Below the pieces are notes generated by a model that was not told the origin of the DNA, did no database searches, and saw only the letters and a list, made by a program, of their open reading frames with translations. 26,682 nucleotides of DNA, taken from IMG/VR virus record IMGVR_UViG_3300009515_000020, positions 1-26,682 of that record; one strand, 5' to 3'. The position numbers and the translations under genes were made by a program. This document shows positions 24,310 through 26,682 of the stretch, piece by piece (within the stretch, counting starts at the first letter, position 1; each line of letters starts with the position of its first letter). The stretch comes from a virus.

Positions 24310-24325
24310 GAGGCACTAGGGCAAA

Positions 24326-24344
24326 GGTGACGCGCCGCGTCACC
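24326..24344. repeat. dispersed palindrome, copy 2
   Basis: GGTGACGCG, centre C, CGCGTCACC: 9-bp arms, identical core to copy 1, 39 bp downstream. It lies about 25 nt upstream of the 269-aa gene start. Confidence 0.85.
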
Positions 24345-24352
24345 GCCCAATC
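24342..24352. repeat. inverted repeat GATTGGGCGGT, right arm
   Basis: Exact reverse complement of 24127-24137, located just upstream of the ribosome site of the 269-aa gene and overlapping the end of the second palindrome. Confidence 0.75.
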
Positions 24353-24369
24353 ATCGAAAGGAAATCCCG

Positions 24370-25179
24370 ATGGCTACCGACAAGAACGCAATCCCCAAGC
24401 TAGTGACGACCTGGGCGGGCAACCTCGCGAAAGCGGCCGGCGAAGCGGAAACGCTCGGCGCCAAGTCGGCGACCCGCATCATTGACGAACTGGCGAAGGC
24501 CGGCGAGGCGTTGGCGAAGGCCGGTATCGTGGTCGACAGCCCGGCCTTGAAGAGGGCACTCTTCGACCCGATGTTGGATGCTCGCCACGTCGCGAGTGGC
24601 GAAACGGCGCGCAAGCCTCGCTATTACGAGGCAACGCTCGTCGTGACGCGCTACGCGGAGGTCAAGATTGCCTCCGAGTACGCGGAAAAGGTTCACGCCG
24701 CCAACGCCGCCGACCTCAAATCGGGAAAGGGTGTGGGCGACTTGACCTACAAAGCGCTCAGGTTCCTGAGGAAGTGCGAGACGTCTAAGACCCGCCCGAC
24801 CCTGGGCGGGTTCCGGGAGGAACTTGGCGTCACCCCGGAAGCGCTGGAGAAGCGCGCCAGCGACGAGGCTACGGCGAAGGCCGAGGCCGAGGCGTTGAAA
24901 AAGTTGTCGCCTCAGGAGCGCTTCGCCAGGACCCTGGCCGAGAGGTTCGGCGGCGACGGCTTCGACCAGAAGTCGGTGCAGGCGGCGCTCGCCGCCGTCC
25001 GCGCGATCAAGGACGTCGCCAAGGTGAAGGCCGAGGCGAAGGCCGAGGCGAAGGCCGAGGCCAGCGCGCCGGTCACGCTAGATGAGATCATCGAACCGCC
25101 GGCGGCACAGTCTCAGGCTGAGCTAATCGCTCAGGTGGTGGCCCAGGCTGTGACAATGGCGCTCGCCGCCAGGAAGTGA
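24370..25179 (+). CDS. hypothetical Ala/Lys/Glu-rich protein of the early region (269 aa)
   Basis: ATG 24370 follows AAAGGAAA at suitable spacing. The N-terminal 60 residues are helical and Ala-rich (LAKAAGEAETLGAKSATRII). A compact middle domain (about 80-165) includes YYEATLVVTRYAEVKIASEY and DLTYKALRFLRKCET. The C-terminal part is a charged coiled coil with a KAEAKAEAKAEA run (about 219-231) and an amphipathic tail. No catalytic motif was seen and no family recognised. The stop codon TGA lies inside palindrome copy 3, and a strong terminator follows, so this is a single-gene transcription unit downstream of the repeat-rich control region. Confidence 0.8.
   Translation: MATDKNAIPKLVTTWAGNLAKAAGEAETLGAKSATRIIDELAKAGEALAKAGIVVDSPALKRALFDPMLDARHVASGETARKPRYYEATLVVTRYAEVKIASEYAEKVHAANAADLKSGKGVGDLTYKALRFLRKCETSKTRPTLGGFREELGVTPEALEKRASDEATAKAEAEALKKLSPQERFARTLAERFGGDGFDQKSVQAALAAVRAIKDVAKVKAEAKAEAKAEASAPVTLDEIIEPPAAQSQAELIAQVVAQAVTMALAARK
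25027..25062 (+). repeat. three tandem 12-bp repeats (KAEA)
   Basis: AAGGCCGAGGCG repeats three times in tandem (last copy ends GCC), encoding KAEA x3 in the 269-aa protein. A prime site for repeat-number change between relatives. Confidence 0.9.
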
Positions 25180-25192
25180 CGCGCCGCGTCAC
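25176..25192. repeat. dispersed palindrome, copy 3 (contains a stop codon)
   Basis: Exact core GTGACGCGCCGCGTCAC. Bases 25177-25179 are the TGA stop of the 269-aa gene, so the element is fused to the end of the coding sequence. Confidence 0.88.
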
Positions 25193-25196
25193 CAGG

Positions 25197-25240
25197 AAGC
25201 GACCCGACCGGGAGTTTGCCCGGTCGGGTCGCTTTCTTTT
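25197..25240 (+). terminator. intrinsic terminator after the 269-aa gene
   Basis: AAGCGACCCGACCGGG (25197-25212) pairs perfectly with CCCGGTCGGGTCGCTT (25219-25234) around loop AGTTTG, followed by a T-rich run TTTCTTTTGTGTTTT. A classic strong rho-independent terminator on the plus strand, 17 nt after the stop codon. Confidence 0.95.
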
Positions 25241-25301
25241 GTGTTTTGAGCACTCGGCCTTTTGATGATAGCGCTTAATGCTAGCTAAAGTGGTGCGCTC
25301 C

Positions 25302-25633
25302 AATTATCCATTTTCCTATCCAACAGGGGTCAAAAAATGGATAGTAAAATGGATAATTACTTATTTTCTCGTTCGTTTACGGGAACGAGGGCAATAATAA
25401 GATTTTGGCCCTCTAATTATCCATATTTTATGGATAATTAAAAAAAATGGATATGATAATGGATAATTGGAAACACCTGCAAAACTGCCATATATATATA
25501 AAATATCATCTAATTATCTATTATCCATGTTTTTCCGGAATATACTACGTAGAGGCAAAAAAGTTGGAGCCTCCAACTTTTTTAGCCTAAGGGGTCTTAT
25601 TCGGGAAAAAAAATGGATATTTGGATAATATAA
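25302..25633. repeat. TGGATA iteron array (ATGGATAATTA consensus)
   Basis: Sites in either orientation: 25302-25311, 25337-25345, 25349-25359, 25414-25424, 25430-25440, 25447-25455, 25459-25469, 25511-25521, 25521-25528, 25613-25620 and 25621-25630. Two pairs (25337/25349 and 25447/25459) repeat with a 12-bp period. 25414-25424 and 25430-25440 form a perfect inverted pair, TAATTATCCAT and ATGGATAATTA, with a 5-bp spacer. Confidence 0.85.
25555..25587. terminator. bidirectional terminator-like hairpin
   Basis: AAAAAAGTTGGAG, centre C, CTCCAACTTTTTT (25557-25583), with flanking GGC/GCC. The T-run on either strand makes it able to terminate transcription from both sides, insulating the iteron island from the downstream genes. 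Confidence 0.85.
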
Positions 25634-25687
25634 CCATTCTAAGGTATATCATGCCCACTGGAGTACCACCGAGATACAACCTACAGT

Positions 25688-25735
25688 ACGACCGCCAAAT
25701 GGCGCACCGGTCGTGCTTCCCATTCACGCGCCAAA
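25688..25735 (+). promoter_or_regulatory. structured leader of the coiled-coil membrane protein gene
   Basis: ACGACCG pairs with CGGTCGT across about 12 nt, and TGGCGC pairs with a distal GCGCCA in the same stretch, so two alternative hairpins are possible before ATG 25751. This could be a 5' leader with competing folds. It may instead be coding if translation starts at ATG 25651. Confidence 0.3.
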
Positions 25736-25750
25736 TCTGGGAGCATCCCA

Positions 25751-26070
25751 TGACGACCCTACAGCAAGTTACCGCCTTAACTAACGACCTCGTTCGTGTA
25801 AACGAGGAACTTTCTAAACTCGACCTGCAGCGCGACAAGCTGGTGACGCGCCGCGTCACCCTGCGTGACGCCATCGCCGAGCAGCGGCTCGCCCTGGATG
25901 GCGAGCTTGACGCCCTGGCCGGTTACGACACCGACCAGATCGTTTCCCCGCCCACCCGCGCGCCGGAGGCCACACTGGCGCTCCAGGGTAGACTTCTCAA
26001 TGCCGGCATGATCGTCGCTGGCATCGTCGTCGCGGTCGGCGTCGTCTTTGCCCTGGTCCACCCCGCCTGA
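25751..26070 (+). CDS. coiled-coil protein with C-terminal membrane helix (106 aa)
   Basis: I chose ATG 25751 (MTTLQQVTALTNDLVRVNEE) with GGGAG 6 nt upstream; ATG 25651 with TAAGG is possible, but the added residues look non-coding. Residues 1-50 form a charged coiled coil, and residues about 80-104 (LLNAGMIVAGIVVAVGVVFA) one membrane helix, giving a tail-anchored topology. Palindrome copy 4 lies in frame and encodes VTRRVT (about residues 32-37) within the coiled coil. Function unknown; an early membrane-associated phage protein is plausible. Confidence 0.75.
25842..25860. repeat. dispersed palindrome, copy 4 (inside a coding sequence)
   Basis: GGTGACGCG, centre C, CGCGTCACC, with core identical to the intergenic copies, lying within the 106-aa gene and read in frame as VTRRVT. 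Exact conservation inside a gene implies recent insertion or selection on the DNA itself. Confidence 0.88.
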
Positions 26071-26079
26071 GGACAGACT

Positions 26080-26133
26080 ATGCTAGACTTCATCGTTTTC
26101 ATCATCCGCCTGCTGACGGATACCTTGACCTGA
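26080..26133 (+). CDS. possible 17-aa hydrophobic microprotein
   Basis: MLDFIVFIIRLLTDTLT, ATG 26080, TGA 26131-26133. GAGG lies upstream inside the end of the preceding gene. It would be a single short membrane helix between two plus-strand genes. Such minute ORFs arise by chance easily; only the ribosome site and hydrophobic content speak for it. Confidence 0.3.
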   Translation: MLDFIVFIIRLLTDTLT

Positions 26134-26158
26134 GCCACGCCACAACCCGGAGGCCGAC

Positions 26159-26662
26159 ATGCCACCCGAGAACCCAACCGGCAAGCCGCGCACCTTCTAC
26201 GTCGTGCTTGTCCACAACACGAACTGCCATGAGGTTCACTGCTTCACCGCGAACCGCGTCCAGGCGGACGCCTGCTTCCTGGAGTGTGCCGAGCGCAACG
26301 AGGCCATGGACGAACGGCACTACCTCACCATGGCGACCCTCGACAACACGACGTCCGAAGAGGCCGCGGTATCGCTGCGCTTCCTGATGGAGGCCAGCCT
26401 CTACGACCTCGTAGAGGCCCGCTGGCTGCCCTGGTGCCCTGACATGGACTTCCCCATGCCCGAGGGCGCCATCGACGCCAGGCGGCTCTCCGAGGGCTGG
26501 GAACAGGCCGCTCAGCTCGGTCGTGACGTGGGCAAATACCTCTCCCGCGACCGTATCGACCCGCCGTACATGACCGACGGCAGCCGACCGCCGCAGGAAA
26601 CCGTCGACCACGCCGACGCGCTGCTCTCTGCCCTGATGGCGAAGCACGCCTCGAAGCACTAG
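26159..26662 (+). CDS. hypothetical protein (167 aa)
   Basis: ATG 26159 follows GGAGG with 5-nt spacing. The protein begins MPPENPTGKPRTFYVVLVHN, then TNCHEVHCFTANRVQADACF, an alpha/beta-looking N-terminal domain with several Cys/His, followed by an acidic middle (DERHYLTMATLDNTTSEEAA) and a helical C-terminus. No membrane segment or known motif. It is the third gene of the plus-strand early cluster, followed by a palindrome half-site. Function unknown. Confidence 0.82.
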   Translation: MPPENPTGKPRTFYVVLVHNTNCHEVHCFTANRVQADACFLECAERNEAMDERHYLTMATLDNTTSEEAAVSLRFLMEASLYDLVEARWLPWCPDMDFPMPEGAIDARRLSEGWEQAAQLGRDVGKYLSRDRIDPPYMTDGSRPPQETVDHADALLSALMAKHASKH

Positions 26663-26673
26663 CACTCCACCCA

Positions 26674-26682
26674 GGTGACGCG
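26674..26682. repeat. dispersed palindrome, copy 5 (truncated by window end)
   Basis: GGTGACGCG, the exact left arm of the palindrome, is the last sequence of the window, 12 nt after the stop of the 167-aa gene. Its position matches copy 3 at the end of a gene, so a full copy probably continues outside. Confidence 0.7.

Larger units (their letters stand above)
24039..24369. promoter_or_regulatory. 331-bp divergent control region, repeat-rich
   Basis: Lies between the minus-strand RHH operon and the plus-strand 269-aa gene. It holds three direct repeats CTGAGTGTYTCTRCG (24073-24136), two ATTGGGCGG boxes within them, an inverted match (24342-24352), an AT-rich stretch around 24155-24186 with TTTTCTAGG (24171-24179), and two palindromes GTGACGCGCCGCGTCAC. 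No gene is seen in it. It must hold the promoters of both operons, so it is a likely regulatory switch. Confidence 0.6.
25241..25640. other. AT-rich iteron-bearing intergenic island (candidate origin or control region)
   Basis: Hand count gives about 33% GC over 25261-25620, against roughly 60% or more around it. No ORF with a credible ribosome site is seen. It carries about ten TGGATA/TATCCA sites, a palindromic pair, a CTCGTTC/GAACGAG hairpin (25368-25389), a TATATATATA tract (25491-25500), and ends at a bidirectional terminator-like hairpin. Iterons plus an AT-rich segment are the classic layout of a replication origin bound by an initiator, but a clustered-operator control region is equally possible. 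Confidence 0.65.

Noticed and set aside
24641-24660. Sixth copy of the dispersed palindrome
   Set aside because: Only CGTGACGCGCTACGCGG is present; the right arm does not match, and the segment lies in coding sequence, so it is probably chance similarity.
25621-25750. N-terminal extension of the 106-aa protein from TTG 25621 or ATG 25651
   Set aside because: The added residues are uneven in composition and the stretch contains hairpins; the GGGAG-led ATG 25751 begins a regular coiled coil. ATG 25651 remains possible.
1-26682. tRNA or rRNA genes
   Set aside because: No cloverleaf with the TTCGANTC-type T-loop or rRNA-like stretch was noticed by eye; a covariance-model scan would be needed to exclude a degenerate tRNA.

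Overview
The window is a stretch of a tailed-bacteriophage genome, most likely short-tailed (podovirus-like), of an unidentified Gram-negative host. The phage assignment rests on a clear set of packaging, portal, scaffold, major capsid, tail-adaptor, collar/fibre and lysis genes. The host inference rests on a lipobox lipoprotein, a spanin-like membrane/coiled-coil protein and a GH108-type endolysin. No tail sheath, tape-measure protein, integrase, DNA polymerase or tRNA is seen. Most of the DNA is GC-rich and the genes are packed with 1-4 nt overlaps.

Layout. From 21119 down to 1 everything reads on the minus strand: portal, two small basic/Gly-rich proteins, a 68-aa gene that appears to use an ATT start, scaffold, major capsid protein, a strong hairpin, a small acidic protein, two head-tail adaptors, a structural protein, three small proteins (48 aa Pro-rich, 86 aa with HEXXH plus Cys, 402 aa propeller-like), a fibre-adaptor candidate, a tail-collar protein and a fibre-like protein with the same N-terminal adaptor pattern. 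Next come a lysis cassette (holin, i-spanin-like, endolysin, second holin-like protein, lipoprotein, 59-aa protein), a four-repeat beta protein, a low-GC 551-aa virion protein, a 135-aa protein, and a giant tail fibre (at least 1589 codons) that runs off the left edge. Divergently, 21171-23046 carries the small and large terminase subunits. Converging on terL is a two-gene minus-strand operon: a ribbon-helix-helix (RHH) regulator and a sulfotransferase-like protein.

The right end (24039-26682) is a different kind of region, probably early/control. A 331-bp divergent intergenic region is full of short repeats. It is followed by plus-strand genes of unknown function and by an AT-rich island of about 33% GC that carries about ten copies of a TGGATA-centred iteron. 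An imperfect-centre palindrome, GTGACGCGCCGCGTCAC, occurs four times in full and a fifth time as a half-site cut by the window end. One copy contains a stop codon and one lies inside a coding sequence.

The most interesting signals are this dispersed palindrome family, the AT-rich iteron island (candidate origin or master control region), the sulfotransferase/RHH pair next to the packaging genes, and the probable ATT-initiated gene.
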